From: Enterococcus mundtii
Lineage (GTDB): Bacteria; Bacillota; Bacilli; Lactobacillales; Enterococcaceae
Assembly: GCF_003957375.1 (NCBI RefSeq)
Contig: NZ_CP025473.1
Span: 2,257,501 to 2,321,500 of the forward strand
DNA: 64,000 nt
Direction of reading: 5' to 3'
Part shown: piece after piece, positions 26,671-35,765 of the stretch
Numbering within the stretch: the first letter of the stretch is position 1
Layout of the letters: every line of letters begins with the position of its first letter
Translations under genes and position numbers: made by a program
Notes under the pieces: generated by a model
Told to the model about the DNA's origin: nothing
What the model saw: the letters and a program-made list of their open reading frames with translations, nothing else
Database searches by the model: none

Positions 26671-27525
26671 TCATTGGATAACATTAGTTGCTTTTGTTTC
26701 GTCCACGAACCACCATTCGATGCCAATTGCATCATACAAAGTCAAAACTTTTTGTTTTTTGTCAATGTAAAAATCGATCGTTTCTGTGTTCAAATGTGCA
26801 ATCAGACGTTGCATACTCTCTGGATCAACAACAAATTTCAAAAAGTCTAAGCCTAAGATTTCATCAGTCGGTAAGGCAATCACTGGACTCTCAGCTTGAG
26901 TCAATCCTACATGAAAATCACCTTTATTCAAGATAAATTCTTTCTCTTCCTCTTTATGCACAGTCAGACCTAAAAGCTCTGATAAAAATTCTCGTTCCTT
27001 TTCCATATCTAGTACATTTAGGTGGACTTTTTGGAAATAAGTACCAGCAGATAATTTCTTAAAGCGTTCATTTGATTGTCTTAATAGTGCTTCTTGGTCT
27101 AATTGTTCCACCGCTTGTTCTTGTGAAGTATGAGTTTCTTCATGATAGATCTCTAACATATTGCCTTCAGGATCTTTCAATAAAATACCGATTCTGCCAT
27201 CACTTTCCAGTGCTTCTTCGATCGTTTGATTCGTTTGGCGAATGCGATACAGCACATCTGCCATCTCTTCTAATGTTGGAATGATCAAAGAAAAGCGGTT
27301 GAGCTTTTTGATTTCCCCAAAGTGATCATTTGCTCGTGGACTTTCCTCTAATAATAACATCTCGCTGTCATTCTCTACTGTACCGAAAATCGCTAATTCA
27401 TTTTCTTCTCTCTTTAAATCGAAACCAATCGTGTCTCTATAAAACTCGATCATTTTATCACGGTCTTTTACACGTATCGCAATACTTTTCAAATAAGTAG
27501 TAGACCCCAAATCAAAAACTTTCAT
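26671..27525 (-). CDS. Two-domain VOC (glyoxalase/extradiol dioxygenase-like) protein
   Basis: 284 aa made of two vicinal-oxygen-chelate halves (about 8-130 and 165-280), the CatE/YfiE ring-cleaving dioxygenase layout. First half: LKSIAIRVKDRDKMIEFYRDTIGFDL and ILLKDPEGNMLEIYHEE; second half: FQKVHLNVLDMEKEREFLSELLGLTV. Metal ligands may be partial: HLNV carries a His and the Glu in LEIYHEE is present, but the second half ends EWWFVDE rather than the typical E-x-Y. Activity and substrate cannot be told. ATG with GAGGGGAG upstream; single-gene unit with its own terminator. Confidence 0.82.
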   Translation of the reverse strand: MKVFDLGSTTYLKSIAIRVKDRDKMIEFYRDTIGFDLKREENELAIFGTVENDSEMLLLEESPRANDHFGEIKKLNRFSLIIPTLEEMADVLYRIRQTNQTIEEALESDGRIGILLKDPEGNMLEIYHEETHTSQEQAVEQLDQEALLRQSNERFKKLSAGTYFQKVHLNVLDMEKEREFLSELLGLTVHKEEEKEFILNKGDFHVGLTQAESPVIALPTDEILGLDFLKFVVDPESMQRLIAHLNTETIDFYIDKKQKVLTLYDAIGIEWWFVDETKATNVIQ

Positions 27526-27677
27526 AATTTCTTGCTCCCCTCTACGTTAAGCTTTATTTTAACGATGCTTCTCTTTTCTTTCAAGCAATATCTTATTTTT
27601 TGTTGAATTAATTCTCAGATTGTCTTATTTTTTAGCTAATTATCAGAATGGGAAGGGAAAATCATTCTATATGTAAG

Positions 27678-27728
27678 AAAAGCGGCGAATCTTTGATAAA
27701 ACTTTTTTACCTTTTTAAACGCCGCTTT
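27678..27728 (-). terminator. Rho-independent terminator after efrB
   Basis: Arms AAAGCGGCG and CGCCGCTTT with an A/T-rich loop, 42 nt past the efrB stop on the minus strand, followed by TCTTAC. Confidence 0.75.
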
Positions 27729-27769
27729 CCCATAATCCTATAAAGATTATTATAACTTATTTTATCTTA

Positions 27770-29647
27770 TTATGAAGCTTCTTCTGTAAACTGACTATTA
27801 TACAGATCAGCATAGAACCCATCTTTTTCCATGAGCGTATCATGGTTTCCTGTTTCAACGATCGATCCTTGGTTCATCACGATAATATTATCCGCATCAC
27901 GAATCGTTGATAATCGATGCGCAACTACAAAACTTGTACGATTTTTCAATAAACGGTTCATCGCTTTTTGAATCAAAATCTCCGTACGAGTATCGACACT
28001 CGAGGTTGCTTCATCCAAGATCAAGACATCTGGATTTGCTAAGAATGCTCGGGCAATCGTAATCAATTGACGTTGACCTTGTGAGATGTTACTTGCATCT
28101 TCATTTAAGATCGTATCATAACCGTCAGGTAATTTGCGGACAAATTCATCGACATGGGCAGCTTTTGCAGCTTCGATCACTTGTTCATCCGTCGCATCAT
28201 CATTTCCATACTTGATATTGTCATAGATCGTTCCAGTAAATAACCATGTATCTTGTAGTACCATTGAGAATTGCGCACGTAATACATCACGAGAAACATC
28301 TCTCGTATCGACACCGTCATACCGAATGCTTCCGCCTGAAACATCATAAAAACGTTCCAATAGATTGATCAAAGTCGTTTTACCAGCCCCAGTCGGACCA
28401 ACAATAGCGACCATTTCACCTGGCTTCACATCCAAATTGAAATCTTTCATCAATAAATGATCTGGGGTATAACCAAACTGCACATTTTCAAAACGAACTT
28501 TGTACGGTGTATTTTCTTCGACTGGTAAACCAGATTTTTCATTTGTCATCTCTTCTTCATCTAAGACTTCAAACACACGTTCAGCCGAAGCTACTGTTGA
28601 TTGGATCGTATTCATCAAGCTTGCCAATTGTGTGATCGGTTGAGAAAATTGTGTCGTATATTGCAAGAATGCTTGCACATCCCCTAAGGCCATATTCCCA
28701 TTGGCTACTTTGATCCCACCAAGAACAGCCACAAAAACGTACCCTAGATTTTTAACAAAATTCATCAGTGGCATGATGATTGCTGAAATGAATTGCGCTT
28801 TCCAACCAGCAGAATACAAGTTTTGGTTTTCAATTTCAAATACAGCTTGGTCTTTTGCTGTATGGTTGAACGTTTGGACGATCGTATGTCCAGCATAGGT
28901 TTCTTCGACTTGGTTGTTCAATAATCCTAAACTCTTTTGTTGATCCGCAAAGAAAACTTGTGATTTCGGTGCAATAACCATGACAATGATCAAGCTTAAT
29001 GGAATCATCAATAAAGCGACTAATGTCAGTTGCCAACTGATGGATAGCATCATAACGATGACCCCGATCAGTGTGACCGCACTTGTGACAAATTGAGTCA
29101 AGTTTTGTTGTAACGTGCTGGCGATATTATCCATGTCGTTGATTGCTCGAGACATGATATCCCCATTCGTATGTGTATCGTAATAAGAGATCGGCACACG
29201 ATTCATTTTTGTCTCTAAATCATGTCTTAACTCATATACCGTACGTTGCGACACGCGAGTCATAATGAACTGTTGCAAGAAGTTGAACACGGCAGAAATC
29301 AAGTACATGACAATCACTGTCGCAATGATTTGACCAATTTTGTCAAAATCGATTGGGAATTTCGTGACTTGTTGCCCTTCTTGCATTTGTCTTGCGCCAA
29401 GCATCACACCGTTAAAAATTTCTGTGGTTGCTTTCCCTAATACTTTTGGTGTCTGGATTTGGAAGACGACCGCTGCAATCGCTAAGACAAATACAGCTAT
29501 GATCGCTACTAAACGCTTAGACATATAGCCGAATAACCGGCGAACAGTGCCCCAAAAGTTTTTTGGTTTTTCTCCTTTCGCACCAATGTTACGTCCTGGT
29601 CCACCACCCATTGGCCCTTGAGGAGGTCGATTGTTTCCTTTACTCAT
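27770..29647 (-). CDS. efrB: ABC multidrug exporter half-transporter, EfrB-like
   Basis: 625 aa: Gly/Pro-rich cytoplasmic start (NRPPQGPMGGGPGRN), six-helix exporter domain (about 35-330) and an ATPase domain. Walker A GPTGAGKTT (about 416-424), signature SQGQRQ (non-canonical for LSGGQ, about 520), Walker B VLILDEATSS with the catalytic Glu, and H-loop VAHRLST. Partner of the upstream gene, whose second catalytic site is degenerate, so the pair forms a heterodimer like E. faecalis EfrAB, which exports dyes and drugs such as fluoroquinolones. Its ATG overlaps the efrA stop (ATGA), giving coupled translation. The exact name is by similarity of architecture and order. Confidence 0.85.
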   Translation of the reverse strand: MSKGNNRPPQGPMGGGPGRNIGAKGEKPKNFWGTVRRLFGYMSKRLVAIIAVFVLAIAAVVFQIQTPKVLGKATTEIFNGVMLGARQMQEGQQVTKFPIDFDKIGQIIATVIVMYLISAVFNFLQQFIMTRVSQRTVYELRHDLETKMNRVPISYYDTHTNGDIMSRAINDMDNIASTLQQNLTQFVTSAVTLIGVIVMMLSISWQLTLVALLMIPLSLIIVMVIAPKSQVFFADQQKSLGLLNNQVEETYAGHTIVQTFNHTAKDQAVFEIENQNLYSAGWKAQFISAIIMPLMNFVKNLGYVFVAVLGGIKVANGNMALGDVQAFLQYTTQFSQPITQLASLMNTIQSTVASAERVFEVLDEEEMTNEKSGLPVEENTPYKVRFENVQFGYTPDHLLMKDFNLDVKPGEMVAIVGPTGAGKTTLINLLERFYDVSGGSIRYDGVDTRDVSRDVLRAQFSMVLQDTWLFTGTIYDNIKYGNDDATDEQVIEAAKAAHVDEFVRKLPDGYDTILNEDASNISQGQRQLITIARAFLANPDVLILDEATSSVDTRTEILIQKAMNRLLKNRTSFVVAHRLSTIRDADNIIVMNQGSIVETGNHDTLMEKDGFYADLYNSQFTEEAS

Positions 29648-31371
29648 GCTAAATCCTCCTCTCTCAATTGTGAGTTGACGATTTCTTTGTATGTTTCATT
29701 TGTTGCTAGTAATTCTTTATGCGTTCCTTTTCCAACAAGTTTTCCTTCATCTAATACTAAAATCGTATCTGCATCCATGACGGTACTTACTCGTTGCGCC
29801 ACTAAAACGGTGATACTTTCTGTCATATTTTCTTTTAGTGCTTGACGGAGTTTCGCATCTGTTTTGAAGTCGAGTGCTGAGAATGAATCATCAAAGACAT
29901 AGATATCTGCTTCTTTTACTAAGGCACGCGCAATGGCTAATCGCTGTCTTTGTCCACCAGAGAAATTTCCGCCACCTTGTTCGACATGACTATCTAAACC
30001 ATCTTCCATTTCAGAGACAAAGTCTTTTGCTTGGGCGATCTCTAATGCTTTCCAAATCATCTCATCTGTTGCGTCTTCTTTCCCATATTGCATATTCTCA
30101 CGAATCGTTCCAGAAAAAAGGACAGCTTTTTGGGGAACAAATCCCATCAATTCACGCAAGTTATATTGCGTCATATCAGTGATGCTCGTTCCGTTGATCG
30201 CGATCTCACCCGATTCAATATCATACAAACGTGGGATCAAGTTCACTAATGTCGTTTTTCCTGAACCTGTTCCTCCAATGATCGCTACGACATCCCCAGA
30301 GGACGCCTCAAAATCAATGTTTTCCAACGCTAGTTTTTCTGCGCCGTGGTAACGATAATCGACCTTTTTGAAGGATAAAGTTGCATCTTTTCCAGCTAAA
30401 GCAACTGTTTTTGGTTGTTCTGGATCAACGATACCCGCGTCTTCTTCTAGTACTTCATTGATCCGATCAGCCGAAGCTTGGGCACGAGGAACCATGATAA
30501 AGATTGCTGATAGCATCATGAAACTAATCAAAATTTGCATCGCATAAGTCATGAAAGCAATCAGATTGCCGACCTCTAATGTCATATCCGCTATGTAGTG
30601 CCCACCAAACCATGTGATCGCTACGTTCGTCCCACTCATGATCAACGTCATCAATGGCATCATCAATGCAACAATCGTGTTGACTTTGATTGCCGTATTT
30701 GTATAATCCTTATTCGCTAAATCAAAACGATTTTCTTCAAAACGTGTTTTGTCAAATGCCCTGATGACACGTACACCGGTTAATCCTTCACGAAAAACAA
30801 GGTTTAAGCGGTCCGTTTTCTTTTGCATGCTCTTGAATAGAGGAACAGCAAAATACATGATACCACCGATCAAAATGATCATGACAGGAATCACGACTAA
30901 GAAAATCCTAGTCAGTTGATGGTCCTTTTGATAAGCAAGGATACTTGCCCCAACAAGAGTGATCGGTGCATTGATCATCATCCGTAAAAACATTTGCATC
31001 ACCAATTGGATCTGCGTCACATCATTCGTTGTACGAGTGATCAATGAAGCTGTTCCATACTTGTCGAATTTGTCTTTCGTCAAATTTTCGGCTTTTTGAT
31101 AGACTTCTGTTCGTAATTGTTTTCCTAACTTTTGAGATTCTCGTGTAGCAAAAAACGTATTGGCAATGGCGGCTAAAATACTGATCAAAGAAAATCCGAT
31201 CATGACAAATCCCGTCTGCCAAATATAGTCGATGTCACCTTTTGCTACGCCTTTGTCAATAATATTAGATGTTAACGTTGGCAAATAAAGATCTGCTAAC
31301 ACTTGAATAATCATAAAGACCGTTGCAGCAATCGCTGAGGTCAATGAAATTCGCTTGACAATTTTTAGCAT
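29644..31371 (-). CDS. efrA: ABC multidrug exporter half-transporter, EfrA-like
   Basis: 575 aa with six membrane helices (about 10-300) and a nucleotide-binding domain: Walker A GGTGSGKTT (about 363-371), signature FSGGQRQR (about 470), Walker B IYVFDDSFSALD. In the latter the catalytic Glu is Asp, and the H-loop region reads VAQRVST with Gln instead of His. So this half carries the degenerate ATP site that defines heterodimeric exporters. Follows the tetR gene by 15 nt and overlaps efrB by 4 nt, so tetR-efrA-efrB form one operon under a double palindromic operator at 32055-32084. Confidence 0.86.
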   Translation of the reverse strand: MLKIVKRISLTSAIAATVFMIIQVLADLYLPTLTSNIIDKGVAKGDIDYIWQTGFVMIGFSLISILAAIANTFFATRESQKLGKQLRTEVYQKAENLTKDKFDKYGTASLITRTTNDVTQIQLVMQMFLRMMINAPITLVGASILAYQKDHQLTRIFLVVIPVMIILIGGIMYFAVPLFKSMQKKTDRLNLVFREGLTGVRVIRAFDKTRFEENRFDLANKDYTNTAIKVNTIVALMMPLMTLIMSGTNVAITWFGGHYIADMTLEVGNLIAFMTYAMQILISFMMLSAIFIMVPRAQASADRINEVLEEDAGIVDPEQPKTVALAGKDATLSFKKVDYRYHGAEKLALENIDFEASSGDVVAIIGGTGSGKTTLVNLIPRLYDIESGEIAINGTSITDMTQYNLRELMGFVPQKAVLFSGTIRENMQYGKEDATDEMIWKALEIAQAKDFVSEMEDGLDSHVEQGGGNFSGGQRQRLAIARALVKEADIYVFDDSFSALDFKTDAKLRQALKENMTESITVLVAQRVSTVMDADTILVLDEGKLVGKGTHKELLATNETYKEIVNSQLREEDLA

Positions 31372-31386
31372 TCTTTCCCCTTCTTT

Positions 31387-32031
31387 CTATTTATAAGCGC
31401 CATCTTTTATCCATGACAGTTTTAGATTGAATTCTGCAATGGCTTGTTCAACAGAATACTCCTCAGAGGTTGAAAATGATTTATAGGCATGCGCAATCGT
31501 TGTAAACAGTGTACTCATGACTAACTGAAACAATAATTCCATTTCATGGTCATCTTTTACTCTAAGATGGGAACGATCAATCAAACCAATCAACTCTTTG
31601 GACGCTTTTTTATGATTTTTATGTGGTGATGAACGATGTCCTTGTGGATGCGGCACGACTTTTCTTGAAGCACGGTAATCCATGTGCATAAAAAGATGTT
31701 TGTAAAACGCAGCATTTTCACCTTCTAGAATATCTCGAATCATTTTTCCAAAGTAAAGTTCAAAACCGATAAATAGGTCTCCATTCGATTCTTTGATTAG
31801 TTGAATCATATTTTTTGTACTATCACTACGAACGGTTTCAAAATAATAAAAATAAAGATCTTCTTTATCTTCAAAATATTGATAAAAACTACCTCTAGAG
31901 ATCCCCGCAAGTTTCACGATTTGTGCAATCGAAGCTTCATTCAATGGTACTCTTGAAAATTCGACCCTGGCCGCTTCTAATAGCCTTTGCTGTTTTTCTT
32001 CTGGTAGATGAAAAAAAGTCTGTGTCGGCAT
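31387..32031 (-). CDS. TetR/AcrR-family repressor of the efrAB operon
   Basis: 214 aa. N-terminal TetR helix-turn-helix at about 10-55: LLEAARVEFSRVPLNEASIAQIVKLAGISRGSFYQYFEDKEDLYF. The rest is a helical ligand-binding domain rich in His and basic residues in the middle (HRSSPHKNHKK). First gene of the operon, with GGGGAGGAA before its ATG; two adjacent palindromes 24-53 nt upstream make it very likely autoregulated, opening the exporter genes when a drug binds. Confidence 0.92.
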   Translation of the reverse strand: MPTQTFFHLPEEKQQRLLEAARVEFSRVPLNEASIAQIVKLAGISRGSFYQYFEDKEDLYFYYFETVRSDSTKNMIQLIKESNGDLFIGFELYFGKMIRDILEGENAAFYKHLFMHMDYRASRKVVPHPQGHRSSPHKNHKKASKELIGLIDRSHLRVKDDHEMELLFQLVMSTLFTTIAHAYKSFSTSEEYSVEQAIAEFNLKLSWIKDGAYK

Positions 32032-32054
32032 CGTTTATTCCTCCCCACATAAAA

Positions 32055-32084
32055 ATGACACGTTGTCATATGACACCTTGTCAT
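32055..32084. promoter_or_regulatory. Two adjacent palindromic operators upstream of tetR-efrAB
   Basis: Two 15-bp sites of the form ATGACA-N3-TGTCAT, at 32055-32069 and 32070-32084, directly abutting. They lie 24-53 nt upstream of the TetR-family start and about 140 nt upstream of the divergent rhodanese-like gene. Spacing of one and a half helical turns suits two dimers side by side. Confidence 0.82.
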
Positions 32085-32224
32085 TATAACACCATCTGAA
32101 TGTTTTGCAAGTCATTTACATTCTTTTTCATAATTATTAAAAAAAGAATAAATCGAGTAAAAAGATTTGTTTCTTCTATTCTATACATCTAAAATAGGAT
32201 CATTATATAAAAAGGATGAACGCC

Positions 32225-32533
32225 ATGATCAAATCAATAACCGTCCACGAACTCTATTTCGTCTATCAAAAGAAGGATGTTGTGATTCTAGATGTCCGAA
32301 AAACGAATGAGTATATAAAAAAACATCTAAGTCATTCGATATCCATCCCTATTACCAGTTTGCCAGCCCAATTAAATAATCTCGATACAAAAAAACACTA
32401 CTACATTGTCGGAGCATCTAACCATTCGGCACAAGAAATCACTAGTTACCTAATAGAAAACGGATTGCAAGCAACTTATGTGATCGATAACATGAAGTTA
32501 TTTGAAAGTCGTGAATTAACTAGTCCTCTTTGA
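32225..32533 (+). CDS. Rhodanese-like domain protein lacking the catalytic Cys
   Basis: 102 aa single rhodanese domain. VVILDVRKTNEYIKKHLSHSISIPI is the family CH2A/early motif. At the active-site loop, where rhodaneses have C-x-x-G-x-R, the sequence is YIVGASNHSA, with no Cys, so sulfur transfer is unlikely and a binding or regulatory role is more probable. Start placed at the second ATG (32225), since the first (32216) is within the AAAAGGATG ribosome site. Divergent from tetR-efrAB; no clear partner gene. Confidence 0.82.
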   Translation: MIKSITVHELYFVYQKKDVVILDVRKTNEYIKKHLSHSISIPITSLPAQLNNLDTKKHYYIVGASNHSAQEITSYLIENGLQATYVIDNMKLFESRELTSPL

Positions 32534-32638
32534 TCGTACTGGAAAATAACTTACTTTTTATCAGTAAAAATACTTGATAGCCTTTTCTGTTTCAAGTAAA
32601 CTGGTATTGTTAGCAGTAAAGTTAACAATTACGACTAA

Positions 32639-33271
<633 letters not shown>

Positions 33272-33312
33272 TCACTATTAAGTAAGTCTTTCTCTTAAAA
33301 CGTTGAGAAAAT

Positions 33313-33362
33313 AAAAAGGATTTCATGAACATTCACAATAAATGTTCATGAAATCCTTTTTT
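33313..33362 (+). terminator. Rho-independent terminator after azoR
   Basis: Arms of about 20 bp (AAAAAGGATTTCATGAACAT with ATGTTCATGAAATCCTTTTT) and a short loop, then TTTTTT, 40 nt past the azoreductase stop. Confidence 0.93.
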
Positions 33363-33401
33363 ATTTGTTGCAAAGTGGCTGATCTGTGACGCTAAAATTA
33401 A

Positions 33402-33698
33402 TTAATAACCATATCTAATACTAGAGATAGCCATCAGTTCATGTAGCTTTTCGGATTGATGCTCGTTGAGAGAGGCACCATCTTTTTTCAATGCATTAGA
33501 TATATCTAAGTTCATACGGCTTAAAATGAACGGCACTGATGCTCCATCATTTTGTAATTTTTCTAGATAAGCGTGTAAAACCTCTCTAAGCGATTCATTT
33601 CCACGGTCTAACGCTAAATCAGCTATCAATTCATTAATGATTGTTTCTGCTCTTTTGCGTCGATCGTTTCCACTAGAAAACCATCTTAGATGACTCAT
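33402..33698 (-). CDS. Bacteriocin immunity protein, enterocin A type
   Basis: 98 aa all-helical cytoplasmic protein. The pattern AETIINELIADL ... ESLREVLHAYLEKLQ ... SVPFILSRMNLDISNALKKDG ... LSEHQSEKL is that of the class IIa immunity four-helix bundle family (EntA_Immun). Such proteins stop pediocin-like bacteriocins from killing through the mannose PTS. No bacteriocin precursor, transporter or regulator lies nearby, so it is an orphan immunity gene, a state often seen in enterococci. ATG with AGAAGGAG upstream. The last residues SSIRYGY are typical of this chromosomal subgroup as I recall it. Confidence 0.72.
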   Translation of the reverse strand: MSHLRWFSSGNDRRKRAETIINELIADLALDRGNESLREVLHAYLEKLQNDGASVPFILSRMNLDISNALKKDGASLNEHQSEKLHELMAISSIRYGY

Positions 33699-33784
33699 TT
33701 ACTGTTGCTCCTTCTCTTAATTTCAAGGAATATTACTATAGTCTTACGCAAACTAAACTTTGGTTGAAATCAGATGTTATTAAA

Positions 33785-33826
33785 AGAAAGAGTTCAAAAA
33801 ACATCTATTTGTTTTTTGAACTCTTT
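33785..33826 (-). terminator. Terminator-like hairpin overlapping the end of a small gene
   Basis: Arms AAAGAGTTCAAAAAACA and TGTTTTTTGAACTCTTT; the inner loop contains the TAG stop of the small gene at 33805. On the minus strand it is followed by CTTTTAATA, a weak T-run. Confidence 0.65.
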
Positions 33827-33975
33827 CTTGAACCAACTAAATAGGCAATGGAGAATCCGAAGAACATACCTAAAGTAATCCACCATTTAAATGGACGATT
33901 TAATAGATAGGATAAGCCCCAGTTTAAAAGTAGTGACAAAAGAAACGCACCAAAAATCATTTTCAACTCTTTCAT
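33805..33975 (-). CDS. Small two-helix membrane protein
   Basis: 56 aa, function unknown: MKELKMIFGAFLLSLLLN, a short loop (LNRPFKWW) and a second helix WITLGMFFGFSIAYLVG, ending in a basic tail. GGGAGA precedes the ATG with 6 nt spacing and a terminator hairpin closes it, which supports a true gene. About 100 nt follow the next small gene on the same strand (34074), so the two could be co-transcribed. Confidence 0.7.
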   Translation of the reverse strand: MKELKMIFGAFLLSLLLNWGLSYLLNRPFKWWITLGMFFGFSIAYLVGSRKSSKNK

Positions 33976-34073
33976 ACGTCTCCCATTTTTATCGAACTAA
34001 ACAGCTTTGGCATGCTAGCGTGTTAGTTCAAGATAAGATAGAAATCATTTTACTCTCGGCTATATTTCCTTCT

Positions 34074-34235
34074 TTAATTTTCAACATTACGAACATAGTC
34101 ATCAAAATACTGGATCAAATCACTTTTGATCTTTTGGTATTCTTCTTTACTATACTCTTTGTCTTCGATTTTTCCTTGAAAAAACGGAATCTCTAATTCT
34201 TCGCGTAAACGGTCTAACACTTCTTCTTTATTCAT
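34074..34235 (-). CDS. Small acidic protein of unknown function
   Basis: 53 aa: MNKEEVLDRLREELEIPFFQ, then GKIEDKEYSKEEYQKIKSDL and a short C-terminus. Mostly helical, acidic and soluble. AAGGAG sits 7 nt before the ATG. It begins 11 nt after the lactonase stop at 34247, so it is probably co-transcribed with that gene. Confidence 0.72.
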   Translation of the reverse strand: MNKEEVLDRLREELEIPFFQGKIEDKEYSKEEYQKIKSDLIQYFDDYVRNVEN

Positions 34236-34246
34236 GTCACTACTCC

Positions 34247-35266
34247 TTAATCAAAGTAAACACAGACACACTCAGGTGCATAGATGTCTTTTTGGATCAA
34301 TGTCAATTCTCCAGTTGTAGCATCACGTTTATACAAGGTAAGATTATCCGTATTCTGGTTGGCACATACTACGTAATCATTTTCTGGATCTAAGGCGAAA
34401 TCTCTTGGGAAATCTCCTTCAGTTGAGATCGTTTGTACGTGTTCTAAATGTGAACCTTCTTCATTCACAGCGAATACAGCAATCGAATTATGTCCCCGAT
34501 TTGATGCATAGACAAAACGTCCATCATTTGAAATACGGATGGCAGCACCACCATTTTCTTCGGTGAATCCTTCAGGTAATGTGCTGATTTTTTGCACTTC
34601 TTTGAATTCGCCTGTTGTTTCATCATAGGAAAGAACACGAACTGTACTGTCTAACTCACCAAACAAATAGGCGAATTGATTATTAGGGTGGAAAACTAAA
34701 TGACGTGGGCCGGTTCCTGGCTCTACTTCTAATACAGCTTTTACAGCTAATTTACCCTTTTCATCGACATCATATGTGTACACACGATCAGTTCCTAAAT
34801 CACAAACTGCTAATCGTTGGTCAGGTGTTAAATCTGTGTAATGAACATGAGCATGATCTTGGTTTTTGTGTGGACCAGTCGGTTCTTGATGAAAGACTGC
34901 GTCTGTCGCCTCTAAACTGCCGTCTTCAGTGATACGATAAACATTGACTTCTCCTTTATGATAATTTGCGCCATAAACCAGTTGGCGTTGCTCATCGACT
35001 GTCACGTAACACAAAGGTGCGCCGGCTTCTGTTACCGCATTCAAAAAATTGTATGAATGATCGTATGCACCAACTCCACCTAACCCATCGACACTTGTTA
35101 CTGTGTAAAGATTACCTGCATCGCTTTTTGCCACATACGTTGGGCTATTTTCTTTTGTCACTAAAGTTAGATTCTCTAAAGTGCCTTTATCTGTATCTAA
35201 TTCGATTTGATAAATCCCTTCACTTTTTCGTCTTGTATATGTTCCTAGAATGATTTTTTTTATCAT
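34247..35266 (-). CDS. pgl: 6-phosphogluconolactonase-like beta-propeller enzyme (YbhE/Pgl type)
   Basis: 339 aa lactonase of the seven-bladed propeller family, expected to hydrolyse 6-phosphogluconolactone. Family marks: LGTYTRRKSEGIYQIELD at the start, GPHKNQDHAHVHYTDLTPD in the middle (active-site His/Asp region), TGPRHLVFHPNNQFAYL and RDFALDPENDYVVCANQNTDNL. ATG at 35266 chosen because GAGGAGG lies 6 nt upstream; the in-frame Met five codons earlier is inside that site. Followed by the small acidic gene. Divergent from the glucitol IIA gene. Confidence 0.88.
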   Translation of the reverse strand: MIKKIILGTYTRRKSEGIYQIELDTDKGTLENLTLVTKENSPTYVAKSDAGNLYTVTSVDGLGGVGAYDHSYNFLNAVTEAGAPLCYVTVDEQRQLVYGANYHKGEVNVYRITEDGSLEATDAVFHQEPTGPHKNQDHAHVHYTDLTPDQRLAVCDLGTDRVYTYDVDEKGKLAVKAVLEVEPGTGPRHLVFHPNNQFAYLFGELDSTVRVLSYDETTGEFKEVQKISTLPEGFTEENGGAAIRISNDGRFVYASNRGHNSIAVFAVNEEGSHLEHVQTISTEGDFPRDFALDPENDYVVCANQNTDNLTLYKRDATTGELTLIQKDIYAPECVCVYFD

Positions 35267-35402
35267 TTTAATCCTCCTCAAATTAAGAATTCTAATTTAT
35301 TCTATCATACATCCATTCATGTCGTTAATCAAAGAGAATATGTTATACTGTTTTTGTAACCATAGAATCATTGATTTTTTAGGAGTAAAGGAGAGAAATG
35401 AG

Positions 35403-35765
35403 ATGACTCAAGCAACGATAACAGAAATTGGCACGTCAGCAATCAATTCAGAGGAACCTATGCTGATTTTATTCGATCAGTCGGCAACATCTGCGTTGCG
35501 CGACTATACGATTATTCAAGAGTTTAGTGCAAAAGAGAATTTTTCACTTAATCAAGGTGATCAAATTTCTTTTGATCATCAAGAATATACCATCGAACAT
35601 GTTGGTCCTTTGGCCAATGAAAACTTAACAACGGTTGGTCATGTGACCCTGGTTTTTGAACAACCACCAGCAGGTGACAGAATCGTCAATGGAATCTATT
35701 TGTCCCCCTATCAACTACCAGAAATCACTGTTGGCACGACCATCGATTATAAGCAGGTGAACTAA
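35403..35765 (+). CDS. PTS glucitol/sorbitol-specific EIIA-like protein
   Basis: 120 aa. ITEIGTSAINSEEPMLILFDQSA, HQEYTIEHVGPLANENLTTVGHVTLVF and IYLSPYQLPEITVGTTIDY match the GutA/SrlB EIIA family. The family's phospho-His lies in the segment where this protein reads VGHVTLVF (His about 80). No glucitol EIIB, EIIC or dehydrogenase is in the neighbourhood, so it may be a regulatory or orphan EIIA. The ATG (35403) follows AAAGGAGAGAAATGAG; an upstream extension of the frame has no ribosome site. Its stop TAATG overlaps the start of the AI-2E gene. Confidence 0.82.
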   Translation: MTQATITEIGTSAINSEEPMLILFDQSATSALRDYTIIQEFSAKENFSLNQGDQISFDHQEYTIEHVGPLANENLTTVGHVTLVFEQPPAGDRIVNGIYLSPYQLPEITVGTTIDYKQVN

